Below, in pieces: positions 6,749 to 13,795 of a DNA stretch of 32,270 nucleotides. The translations under genes and the position numbers were made by a program. The notes under the pieces were generated by a model, which did not search any database, was not told where the DNA came from, and saw nothing but the letters and a program-made list of their open reading frames with translations. How positions within the stretch are numbered: position 1 is the first letter of the stretch; each line of letters starts with the position of its first letter. The stretch is from Ruminiclostridium sp. GTDB taxonomy: Bacteria > Bacillota > Clostridia > Oscillospirales > Ruminococcaceae. The stretch lies in assembly GCA_017635675.1 (NCBI GenBank), contig JAGBLA010000172.1, positions 1 to 32,270 on the forward strand, read 5' to 3'.

Positions 6749-8041
6749 ATGCTTGACATCAGATTTGTCCGCGAAAACCCGGACGCAGTAAAGGAAAACA
6801 TCAAAAAGAAGTTCCAGGATCAGAAGCTCCCCCTCGTTGACGAGGTGATAGCCCTCGACGCGGAGAGCCGAAAGACCCAGCAGGAAGCCGACGGGCTGCG
6901 CGCAGACCGCAACCGCATATCCAAGGAGATAGGCGCGCTCATGGGACAGGGCAAAAAGGACGAGGCGGAGGAAGCCAAGAAGAAGGTAAGCGAGTTCTCC
7001 GCGCGTCTCGCCGAGCTCGAACAGAAGGAGACCGAGCTGTCCGAGAAGATAACCAAGATAATGATGACCATTCCGAATATCATCGACCCCTCGGTGCCGA
7101 TAGGCAAGGACGACTCCGAGAACGTGGAAGTCACACGCTTCGGCGAGCCCGCTGTCCCCGATTTTGAGATCCCCTACCACACCGATATAATGGAGAAGCT
7201 CCACGGCATAGACCTTGACGCGGCAAGACGCGTTGCGGGCAACGGTTTCTACTATCTTATGGGCGACATCGCAAGACTTCACTCTGCGGTAATAGCTTAC
7301 GCCCGCGACTTCATGATAAACCGCGGCTTCACCTACTGCGTACCGCCGTTCATGATAAGAAGCAACGTGGTAACGGGCGTTATGAGCTTCGCGGAAATGG
7401 ACGCGATGATGTACAAGATAGAGGGCGAAGACCTTTACCTTATCGGCACAAGCGAGCACTCGATGATAGGCAAGTACATCGACACTATCATTCCCGAGGA
7501 AACGCTCCCCCATACCCTCACGAGCTATTCGCCGTGCTTCCGCAAGGAGAAGGGCGCACACGGTCTCGAAGAGCGCGGAGTTTACCGCATACACCAGTTT
7601 GAAAAGCAGGAAATGATAGTTATCTGCAAGCCCGAGGACAGCATGGCATGGTTCGACAAGCTCTGGCAGAACACCGTTGACCTGTTCCGCTCAATGGATA
7701 TCCCCGTAAGAACGCTCGAATGCTGCTCGGGAGACCTTGCTGACCTTAAAGTCAAGAGCCTGGACGTTGAGGCATGGTCGCCGAGACAGAAGAAGTATTT
7801 CGAGGTGGGAAGCTGCTCGAACCTCGGTGACGCGCAGGCTCGCCGCCTTAAGATACGCATAGCGGGCGCGGACGGAAAGAAGTACCTTGCGCACACCCTC
7901 AACAACACCGTCGTGGCTCCGCCGAGAATGCTTATTGCGTTCCTTGAGAACAATCTCAACGCGGACGGCTCGGTGAATATCCCCGAGGTGCTCAGACCCT
8001 ACATGGGCGGCATGAGCAAGATAGAAGTCCCCGAAAAGTAA
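6749..8041 (+). CDS. serS: Seryl-tRNA synthetase
   Basis: This 430-residue class II synthetase charges tRNA-Ser, and tRNA-Sec where present. The N-terminal long-helix arm covers about residues 25-105. Motif 2 begins at about residue 264 (FRKEKGAHGLEERG), with the QFEKQEM stretch after it. Motif 3 with its invariant arginine is at about 391 (PPRMLIAFLEN). Length is normal. The ATG has AAAGGAAA upstream and sits 24 bases after parB, so it is in the parAB operon. No T-box leader is seen in front of it, which suggests that seryl-tRNA levels do not control it by that route. A long hairpin follows at 8061-8103. Confidence 0.97.
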   Translation: MLDIRFVRENPDAVKENIKKKFQDQKLPLVDEVIALDAESRKTQQEADGLRADRNRISKEIGALMGQGKKDEAEEAKKKVSEFSARLAELEQKETELSEKITKIMMTIPNIIDPSVPIGKDDSENVEVTRFGEPAVPDFEIPYHTDIMEKLHGIDLDAARRVAGNGFYYLMGDIARLHSAVIAYARDFMINRGFTYCVPPFMIRSNVVTGVMSFAEMDAMMYKIEGEDLYLIGTSEHSMIGKYIDTIIPEETLPHTLTSYSPCFRKEKGAHGLEERGVYRIHQFEKQEMIVICKPEDSMAWFDKLWQNTVDLFRSMDIPVRTLECCSGDLADLKVKSLDVEAWSPRQKKYFEVGSCSNLGDAQARRLKIRIAGADGKKYLAHTLNNTVVAPPRMLIAFLENNLNADGSVNIPEVLRPYMGGMSKIEVPEK

Positions 8042-8060
8042 AAGTTTGAACATCAGATGA

Positions 8061-8107
8061 ATATTCCCCGCCCCGTGAGCCCGACGCTCACGACGGGGAA
8101 TATGTTT
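8061..8107 (+). terminator. Hairpin after serS, possible leaky terminator
   Basis: The outer stem is ATATTCCCCG (8061-8070) with CGGGGAATAT (8094-8103), and the inner stem is CGTGAGC with GCTCACG. Only four T follow (8105-8108). The next gene starts at 8129 with no room for its own promoter, so partial read-through is likely. Confidence 0.6.
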
Positions 8108-8128
8108 TAAACGGGAAAGGAAAACAGT

Positions 8129-9928
8129 ATGAGGTCACGCGGAAACCCTCTTGCAAGGCTGATAGTTTTTATAGCGGTGATAGGCGTCGTAATGACGTTC
8201 ATGGGGCTCTCGGACGTTGTCAAGGACGCGTTCGGCACGCTCGCGGACTTCACCGACCTGAAAAAGGACGATTTCAGATCCGGCGACATCATTCACGGCA
8301 GGATAACCGAGACCATAGGCTGTGCCGCCGAAAGGACGGAGTCCAACTACCACAGGCGCGGCAGAACTACATACACCAAATACTATTATTATGTGGTGCC
8401 GTTTTTCGGCAGCGATAATTCGCCTGTCCCCGAGAAGGTCATGCTGTACTGCACCGCCAACAAATCGGATATAAATACGCTCAACACGCTCGCTTCACAG
8501 ACCGTTGACTGGTACTGCGGAAAGCGCAGCGGCACGGACGCCGCCGTCACGGTCGAGCGCGCCGAGGTGTGCGGTATGTCAAACGACGAGTATGATGCGT
8601 TCGTGGATTTCGTTGACAAGTTTCTCGACTCGTACTACAAGGGCGAGAGCGAAGCGGACATACTGATGATAAAGAACGGCTACCTCAATGCTATGGTGCC
8701 GTTTGTTGTGACGTACAGAGCAAGGACAGATTTGTTCCTTATCATAGGTCTCGTCGCGCTCGGTGTGCTTGCAGTCATATTCATCGTCATAAGCGTGAAG
8801 AACCGTATGCGCTCACCGACCCCCGAATATACCTACATCGGCGCGGGCGACCCGAACTTCGACCCCAATCTCAACGCTCCCACAGGGCTGAAAAACGCCT
8901 CCGACGACCCGTACTTCAACGGCGACAGGAAAAACGCGATGAAGGAGAAGATGTTCGGTCTGCTCAGAACGCGGGAGGCTTCGGATATCCTGTCCCGCAG
9001 GACAGAGCGCCCGATGCCGCCGCTTTCCGAGGGCATTTCCGAGGTGATAAACAAGCGGCGTGAAACGATGCTCGAACGCGAGATGAATTTCGACCCATAT
9101 ACGGGAAAGCCGCTGAAAAAGCCTGCCGCGCCAATGGGCGACAGTATGCCCTCCGTTGACCCGAGGAGCGAGGAGAACGTTGACCTGTCCAACGGCGGGG
9201 TATTGCCCGAGGATAAGGCACAGCGCGAGTTCGTGATGCCGTTCAACGGCGCGATACCCGTTATCAATCCCGAGTCGGCGCATAATCCCGCGATGTTCGC
9301 GGGCGATACCCCTGCCGAGCCTTTGGCGGAAACGTCTGCGGACGCTGTACAGGATATCCCCGCCGCACAGGTCACTCCCATTCGCCCGTCCACAAGCGCC
9401 GATAACATGAAGCTCGACTTCCAGGTGGAGCAGACCGACCCGTCAATGCGCGGCATGATGCCCGGAGCGCCGAGCGGCGAGATGAACGCCGTTGACCCCT
9501 ATACCGAGAAGAATGTGGATATAAGCAACGGCGGCATTGAAATAGAGGACGACGCGCAGACACGCCTTGCGGCTTTCCCCTCGGCTGCGGAGAAAGCGGC
9601 ACCTCCCGCAGACCTGTTCGCGTCCGCGCCCATGCCGGATATTTCGTTCCCCACAGCGGAGCCGATAAAGCCTGCCGAGCCTGTAAAAGAGCCCGACGGA
9701 TACAACATCTTCAAGACCCAAAGCTCGTCCTACAACATCTTCAAGACGGACGACAAGCCTGCCGTCAGCGACGCTATGGGTTTCCCGGAGGAAAAGAACT
9801 TCCCCGGAGAGAAGTCCTTCCCCAAGGAGAAATCCTTCCCCAAGGAGAAGTCCTTCCCCAAGCCCGACAAGAGTTTCCCGACCCCGGGAGAGTCGGACGT
9901 AGGCGGACAGGACGACTTCATATTCTGA
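8129..9928 (+). CDS. Hypothetical membrane-anchored protein with long repetitive tail
   Basis: I do not recognise this 599-residue protein. A membrane segment lies at about residues 9-28, followed by a domain of about 170 residues (Tyr-rich TKYYYYVVPFFG, DEYDAFVDFVDKFLDSYY) that is probably outside. A second membrane segment covers about 202-226. The remaining 370 residues are rich in Pro, Asp and Glu and probably disordered in the cytoplasm. The tail holds two related blocks 112 residues apart (ENVDLSNGG from 343 and KNVDISNGG from 455), a doubled YNIFKT (525, 535), and EKSFPK repeats near 561-578. Such short linear repeats look like protein-binding sites. The start has GGGAAAGGA upstream. 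It lies after serS behind a hairpin, and a terminator follows. Confidence 0.8.
   Translation: MRSRGNPLARLIVFIAVIGVVMTFMGLSDVVKDAFGTLADFTDLKKDDFRSGDIIHGRITETIGCAAERTESNYHRRGRTTYTKYYYYVVPFFGSDNSPVPEKVMLYCTANKSDINTLNTLASQTVDWYCGKRSGTDAAVTVERAEVCGMSNDEYDAFVDFVDKFLDSYYKGESEADILMIKNGYLNAMVPFVVTYRARTDLFLIIGLVALGVLAVIFIVISVKNRMRSPTPEYTYIGAGDPNFDPNLNAPTGLKNASDDPYFNGDRKNAMKEKMFGLLRTREASDILSRRTERPMPPLSEGISEVINKRRETMLEREMNFDPYTGKPLKKPAAPMGDSMPSVDPRSEENVDLSNGGVLPEDKAQREFVMPFNGAIPVINPESAHNPAMFAGDTPAEPLAETSADAVQDIPAAQVTPIRPSTSADNMKLDFQVEQTDPSMRGMMPGAPSGEMNAVDPYTEKNVDISNGGIEIEDDAQTRLAAFPSAAEKAAPPADLFASAPMPDISFPTAEPIKPAEPVKEPDGYNIFKTQSSSYNIFKTDDKPAVSDAMGFPEEKNFPGEKSFPKEKSFPKEKSFPKPDKSFPTPGESDVGGQDDFIF
9809..9862 (+). 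repeat. 18-bp tandem repeat coding EKSFPK three times
   Basis: Three in-frame 18-bp units (9809-9826, 9827-9844, 9845-9862) differ at one base. A diverged copy (EKNFPG) precedes them. The unit number is a likely source of length variation between strains. Confidence 0.9.
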
Positions 9929-9936
9929 TAATGCAG

Positions 9937-9984
9937 GACCCCCGCAGGAGCGCCAAAGCTCCCGCAGGGGTCATTCCTTTATTT
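9937..9984 (+). terminator. Rho-independent terminator of the 8129-9928 gene
   Basis: GACCCC (9937-9942) pairs with GGGGTC (9967-9972), extended inside by GGAGC/GCTCC. ATTCCTTTATTT follows. On the other strand no U tract follows, so it acts mainly on plus-strand transcripts. Confidence 0.75.
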
Positions 9985-9985
9985 G

Positions 9986-10732
9986 TCACATCATTGAGTT
10001 GATAAGCCCGTTGTAGTAGCTTGCCGTTGAGGTGTCGTCATCATTTCCGAGGAAATCAAGCAGGCTGCTTGTTCGCGAGCCGGTTATCGAGGACGCGTAT
10101 GTAGCCGCAGCGTCCGCCGCAGTTTTTACGCTTGACAGGAAACCTTCAATGCCCACGCTTTCGAGCTTTGACGGGTCAAGGGTGAGGGTGCCGTCCGCGT
10201 TCACCGTGATACCCGCCTTCGCGAGAGCGTCGGAGGCGGTGTCCGCCGCTGTTCTGAACAGCCTTGAATACATGATGCCCGACGCGGTCGTCTGAGTGTT
10301 CAGCCCGCCGAGAAGCGCGTTATACTTATCCACGAAGTCGCTCACGAGGGGGAGCAGCTTGTCCGCGTCCGCGCCGTCCGCAGAGCTTAAAAGCTGTGCC
10401 GCCGCGGAGACCGCGTCAGCCGCAGTCTTGATGCTGTTGTCTGATATGGGGAGCCCGAGAGCGCCTACGACAGCAGACGCGGTAGTGTCGCTGTCAGCGT
10501 TCGCGAGGGCGTACAGGAGCGTCCTCCCGTTGGGGACGGTCTTTTCCGCGGTATCGGCGTTTGAAACTCCCACGGGCTTTGTCTCCGTGGTGGTCTGTAT
10601 CATATATGACTTCAAAAGGTCGCTGAAGCTCTGTGTGTTCGCGGTCTTATCGCCGCTTTTCACCGAGCTTTTCATGTTTTCTATCTTAGCGTGGACTGCT
10701 TCGCCTATCATTCCTGATTGGTAAATGTACAT
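9986..10732 (-). CDS. Orphan protein with FliD C-terminal-like domain
   Basis: The 248-residue protein has no signal peptide or membrane segment. Its second half resembles the C-terminal domain of flagellar cap protein FliD: FVDKYNALLGGLNT at about 132-145, then LFRTAADTASDALAKAGI and NADGTLTLDPSKLESVGI, the pattern seen where FliD reads roughly GITxxxDGTLxLDxxKL. The first half (FSDLLKSYMIQTT...) is unrecognised, and the FliD N-terminal domain is absent. FliD normally has over 400 residues, so this is either a reduced relative or a protein that borrowed the domain. No other flagellar gene is in the window. The start is supported by AAAGGAG 8 bases upstream and a promoter at 10758-10786. The call is by pattern memory, not a search. 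Confidence 0.65.
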   Translation of the reverse strand: MYIYQSGMIGEAVHAKIENMKSSVKSGDKTANTQSFSDLLKSYMIQTTTETKPVGVSNADTAEKTVPNGRTLLYALANADSDTTASAVVGALGLPISDNSIKTAADAVSAAAQLLSSADGADADKLLPLVSDFVDKYNALLGGLNTQTTASGIMYSRLFRTAADTASDALAKAGITVNADGTLTLDPSKLESVGIEGFLSSVKTAADAAATYASSITGSRTSSLLDFLGNDDDTSTASYYNGLINSMM

Positions 10733-10757
10733 AAAAACGCTCCTTTCTTCTTGTTAC

Positions 10758-10786
10758 ATTATACCATAAGCATAAGAAAAAAGCAA
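10758..10786 (-). promoter_or_regulatory. SigA-type promoter of the FliD-like gene
   Basis: On the minus strand, -35 TTGCTT (10781-10786) and -10 TATAAT (10758-10763) are separated by 17 bases, about 25 bases before the ATG. It is a vegetative-type promoter and not the sigma-28/sigma-D type expected for late flagellar genes. Confidence 0.75.
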
Positions 10787-10801
10787 GCGTTTTACGTAAT
10801 T

Positions 10802-10917
10802 TTACAGAGCCTTGTTTCTTTTAGGCAAAGTACCCCCTTATGCCCAAAATTCGGTCAGATAGCCTGCGAGTGTATCAAAATCGTACACGGACGGGGGAAC
10901 TGACCGTTTTCTTTTTG
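10802..10917 (+). ncRNA. Candidate structured RNA element or small RNA ending in a terminator
   Basis: CGGTCAG (10852-10858) pairs with CTGACCG (10900-10906). Inside, GTGTA pairs with TACAC, and TTTTCTTTTT follows directly (10907-10916). A smaller GCCT...AGGC hairpin lies upstream, and CCCCC near 10833 could pair with GGGGG near 10894. The element sits between two divergent promoters, and no plus-strand gene is left to terminate here because the gene at 8129 already has its own terminator. It could be a short RNA, an attenuated leader or a decayed repeat. I did not find a convincing promoter for it. Confidence 0.35.
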
Positions 10918-10926
10918 ACGGGACTG

Positions 10927-10935
10927 TGCTATAAT
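10927..10935 (+). promoter_or_regulatory. Extended -10 promoter of the DUF308-MMPL-LxxG operon
   Basis: TGCTATAAT gives a perfect -10 TATAAT (10930-10935) with an extended TG motif. No good -35 lies 17 bases upstream; TTGACG at 10915 is too close. The first ATG is about 25 bases after the expected start. Confidence 0.6.
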
Positions 10936-10965
10936 GCAGATGTAAACAGAAAGGGGGCGGCGGTA

Positions 10966-11565
10966 ATGACGGTAATGACAAGGTCGTCAGCGCCTATGAA
11001 AGCGGCTAAGACAGGTTACATCATAATGTCAGCTCTGATGATAGCGTTCGGCTGCACACTGATAATATTCCCCGACACTCTTGCTTCGGCGATGTGCTCG
11101 GTAATGGGAGTTACGGCGGCGGTTTTCGGGGCCGTGAAGATAGCAAGCTACTTCTCAAAGGACTTGTTCAGGCTCGCGTTCCAGCATGACCTCGCGGAGG
11201 GCATACTACTTATGATACTCGGAGTGACGGGGGCGGTAAAGCCCGAACTGTTCCTCGGGTTCATCGGTGTGGTCTTCGGAGTGTGCATGATGACCGACGG
11301 ACTGCTGAAAATACAGACTGCGATAGACGCAAGGCTCTTCGGAGTGGGCAAATGGTGGCTTATCTTGGCGGCGGCAGTTCTCACGGGGTGCGCGGGATTT
11401 TTCCTTATAGTCAATCCCGTTGACAGCGCGGCAGTCGTCGCGGCGATACTCGGAGTTTCACTCCTCGCCGAGGGAACGCTCAACCTCGTCACAGTCCTTG
11501 TGGCAGTCAAGATAGTCAAAAACCAGATGCCCGATGACATCATTGTAACGGAGAAACACGCGTGA
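10966..11565 (+). CDS. DUF308/HdeD-like membrane protein
   Basis: This 199-residue integral membrane protein has about six hydrophobic segments arranged in pairs, with repeated Gly-rich helices such as GILLMILGVTGAVKPELFLGF and ILGVSLLAEGTLNLV. That is the pattern of the DUF308/HdeD family, whose E. coli member is linked to acid resistance. The biochemical role is unknown. I chose the ATG at 10966 because AAAGGGGGCGG lies just upstream and follows an extended -10 promoter. The frame extends upstream to 10840 but would then start before that promoter. It is the first gene of an operon with the MMPL transporter, 79 bases downstream, so it may support that envelope module. Confidence 0.8.
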   Translation: MTVMTRSSAPMKAAKTGYIIMSALMIAFGCTLIIFPDTLASAMCSVMGVTAAVFGAVKIASYFSKDLFRLAFQHDLAEGILLMILGVTGAVKPELFLGFIGVVFGVCMMTDGLLKIQTAIDARLFGVGKWWLILAAAVLTGCAGFFLIVNPVDSAAVVAAILGVSLLAEGTLNLVTVLVAVKIVKNQMPDDIIVTEKHA

Positions 11566-11644
11566 TACCCCTTATGATGATACTTCTCCCGCGCATAAAG
11601 CAGTGGAGAGAAAACACAAAAACAACTGAAAGGAAGAATAGGTC

Positions 11645-13759
11645 ATGAAATTCGCAAACGCGGTCGTGAAATTCCGCGTGCCGATAGTGATAGTGAGCCT
11701 TGTGCTCATGGTGCCGGCACTTCTCGGAATGATCGGCACAAGGATAAACTATGATATGCTCGACTATCTGCCGTCGGACATGGAAACGGTCATAGGGCAG
11801 GAAGAGCTTCTGAACGAGTTCGGCAAGGGCGCGTTCTCCTTCATCGTAATGGAGGATATGCCCGGAAAGGACATAGCGGCTCTCGCGGACAGCATAAAAC
11901 AGGTGGAGCACGTTGATACCGTGCTTTGCTTTGAGGACATTGCAGACCCCTCCATACCGAAGGAGCTGCTCCCCGAGAAGATATACAGCGCATTCAATAA
12001 CGGCAATGCGACCATGATGGCAGTGTTCTTCGACAGCGGTACGTCCTCGGACGTTACGATGAACGCGATACGCGAAGTCCGCGCACTCGCGGGGAAACAG
12101 GCGTTCGTGTCGGGTATGTCGGCACTCGTCACCGACCTCAAAGACCTCTGTGAGAAGGAGGAACCGATATATGTCGGTATAGCGGTGGCGCTCGCCTGCG
12201 CGGCGATGATGCTCTTCCTCGACAGCTGGATAGTTCCGTTCGTGTTCCTCGCGAGCATCGGAATGATGATACTGCTCAATCTCGGCACCAACTACTTCAT
12301 GGGCGAGATAAGCTACATCACCAAGGCGCTCTCCGCAGTGCTCCAGCTCGCGGTGACTATGGACTACTCCATATTCCTCTGGAACAGCTACAATGAAAAG
12401 CTCCGCACCATTGACGACCACAAGCAGGCTATGGCGGAGGCGATACACGAGACATTGACAAGCGTGCTCGGAAGCTCGGTAACAACTATCGCGGGATTTA
12501 TCGCGCTGTGCTTCATGTCATTCACCCTCGGCGCAGACCTCGGAATAGTAATGGCTAAGGGCGTTCTGCTCGGAGTTATCGGCTGTGTGACCGTCCTCCC
12601 TGCAATGATACTTCTGCTCGACAAGCCGCTGCAGGCGACAAAGCACCGCTCGCTTATCCCCGATATGAGCAAGGCGGCAAAGGGCATTGCAAAGGTATTC
12701 CCCGTGTTCATCGCGGTATTCGCGGTGCTTATTTTCCCCGCATACTACGGCTACTCAAAGACCAATGACGAGGTTTACTATGACCTCGGTGAGTGTCTCC
12801 CGCAGGACATCGACTATGTGATAGCGAACAGCAAGCTCCGTGACAACTTCGACATCGCAGCAACGCACATGGTTCTCGTAGATGCGGACACGAGCGAAAA
12901 GGACGTCCGCTCCATGATAGCGGAGATGAAGAACGTTGACGGCGTAAAGTACGTCCTCGGGCTTGAAAGCGTAGTAGGACCCCTCGTTCCCGAGGAAGTG
13001 ATACCCGAAAGACTTACCTCGACGCTGAAAAACAACAAGTGGGAGCTTATCCTCGTAAACTCCGAATACAAGGTCGCAAGCGACGCGGTGAACGCCCAGA
13101 TAGATGAGCTCAACGGCATACTCAAGAAGTATGACAAGGGCGGTCTGCTCATAGGCGAAGCGCCCTGCACGAAGGATATGATAAGCACCACGGGTCACGA
13201 CTTCAAGGTCGTAAGCGCGGTCTCGGTGCTCGCGATATTCGTTATAATCGCTTTCGTTGAGAAGTCGGTATCGCTGCCGTTCATTCTGATAGCGGTCATC
13301 GAGCTTGCAACGTTCATCAACTTAGGACTTCCTCACTACATGGGTCAGTCACTCCCGTTCATAGCTCCGATATGCATAAGCACTATACAGCTCGGCGCTA
13401 CGGTGGATTACGCGATACTTATGACCACAAGATACAAGTCGGAGCGCATAGGCGGCGCAAACAAGCATGACGCGGTGATAACGGCGCTCACCACCTCGAT
13501 ACCCTCTATAATAGTCAGCGGCATGGGACTTTTCGCGGCTACCTTCGGCGTGGCAGTCTACTCCGACATCGACATCATAAGCTCAATGTGTATGCTTATG
13601 GCTCGCGGAGCCGTGATAAGCATGGTATGCGTGATACTGATACTCCCCGCGCTGCTCATGCTCTGTGATGCGCTCATAAGGCACACCACCCTCGGAATGG
13701 GCGGAATAGAGAACGATACCAAGCATTCTCACAGCGGAAAACTTCTGCACAGCAACTGA
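11645..13759 (+). CDS. MMPL/RND-family transporter
   Basis: This 704-residue protein has the two-fold RND layout: one helix at about 10-32, an extracytoplasmic domain to about 170, five or six helices to about 335, one near 350, a second extracytoplasmic domain at about 375-520, then the last helices. Each half has the Asp-Tyr pair of the MMPL family in its fourth helix (TMDYSIFLW, Asp240-Tyr241, and TVDYAILMT, Asp588-Tyr589), expected to take part in proton relay. MMPL proteins use the proton gradient to move lipids or other hydrophobic molecules across the membrane. The substrate here is unknown. AAAGGAAG precedes the ATG. The next gene, 36 bases downstream, encodes a secreted LxxG-repeat protein and is probably a functional partner. 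Confidence 0.92.
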   Translation: MKFANAVVKFRVPIVIVSLVLMVPALLGMIGTRINYDMLDYLPSDMETVIGQEELLNEFGKGAFSFIVMEDMPGKDIAALADSIKQVEHVDTVLCFEDIADPSIPKELLPEKIYSAFNNGNATMMAVFFDSGTSSDVTMNAIREVRALAGKQAFVSGMSALVTDLKDLCEKEEPIYVGIAVALACAAMMLFLDSWIVPFVFLASIGMMILLNLGTNYFMGEISYITKALSAVLQLAVTMDYSIFLWNSYNEKLRTIDDHKQAMAEAIHETLTSVLGSSVTTIAGFIALCFMSFTLGADLGIVMAKGVLLGVIGCVTVLPAMILLLDKPLQATKHRSLIPDMSKAAKGIAKVFPVFIAVFAVLIFPAYYGYSKTNDEVYYDLGECLPQDIDYVIANSKLRDNFDIAATHMVLVDADTSEKDVRSMIAEMKNVDGVKYVLGLESVVGPLVPEEVIPERLTSTLKNNKWELILVNSEYKVASDAVNAQIDELNGILKKYDKGGLLIGEAPCTKDMISTTGHDFKVVSAVSVLAIFVIIAFVEKSVSLPFILIAVIELATFINLGLPHYMGQSLPFIAPICISTIQLGATVDYAILMTTRYKSERIGGANKHDAVITALTTSIPSIIVSGMGLFAATFGVAVYSDIDIISSMCMLMARGAVISMVCVILILPALLMLCDALIRHTTLGMGGIENDTKHSHSGKLLHSN

Positions 13760-13795
13760 TAAGAACCTGATGAACATTTTGAAAGGAAGATAATT

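Noticed and set aside
6236-7594. Open frame of 452 codons on the minus strand
   Set aside because: It is antisense to parB and serS, both unmistakable, and its composition (rich in Leu, Val, His, Arg) is that of a shadow of GC-rich third positions.
11540-12448. Open frame of 302 codons on the minus strand
   Set aside because: It is antisense to the MMPL transporter gene, has no motif, and has no ribosome binding site of note.
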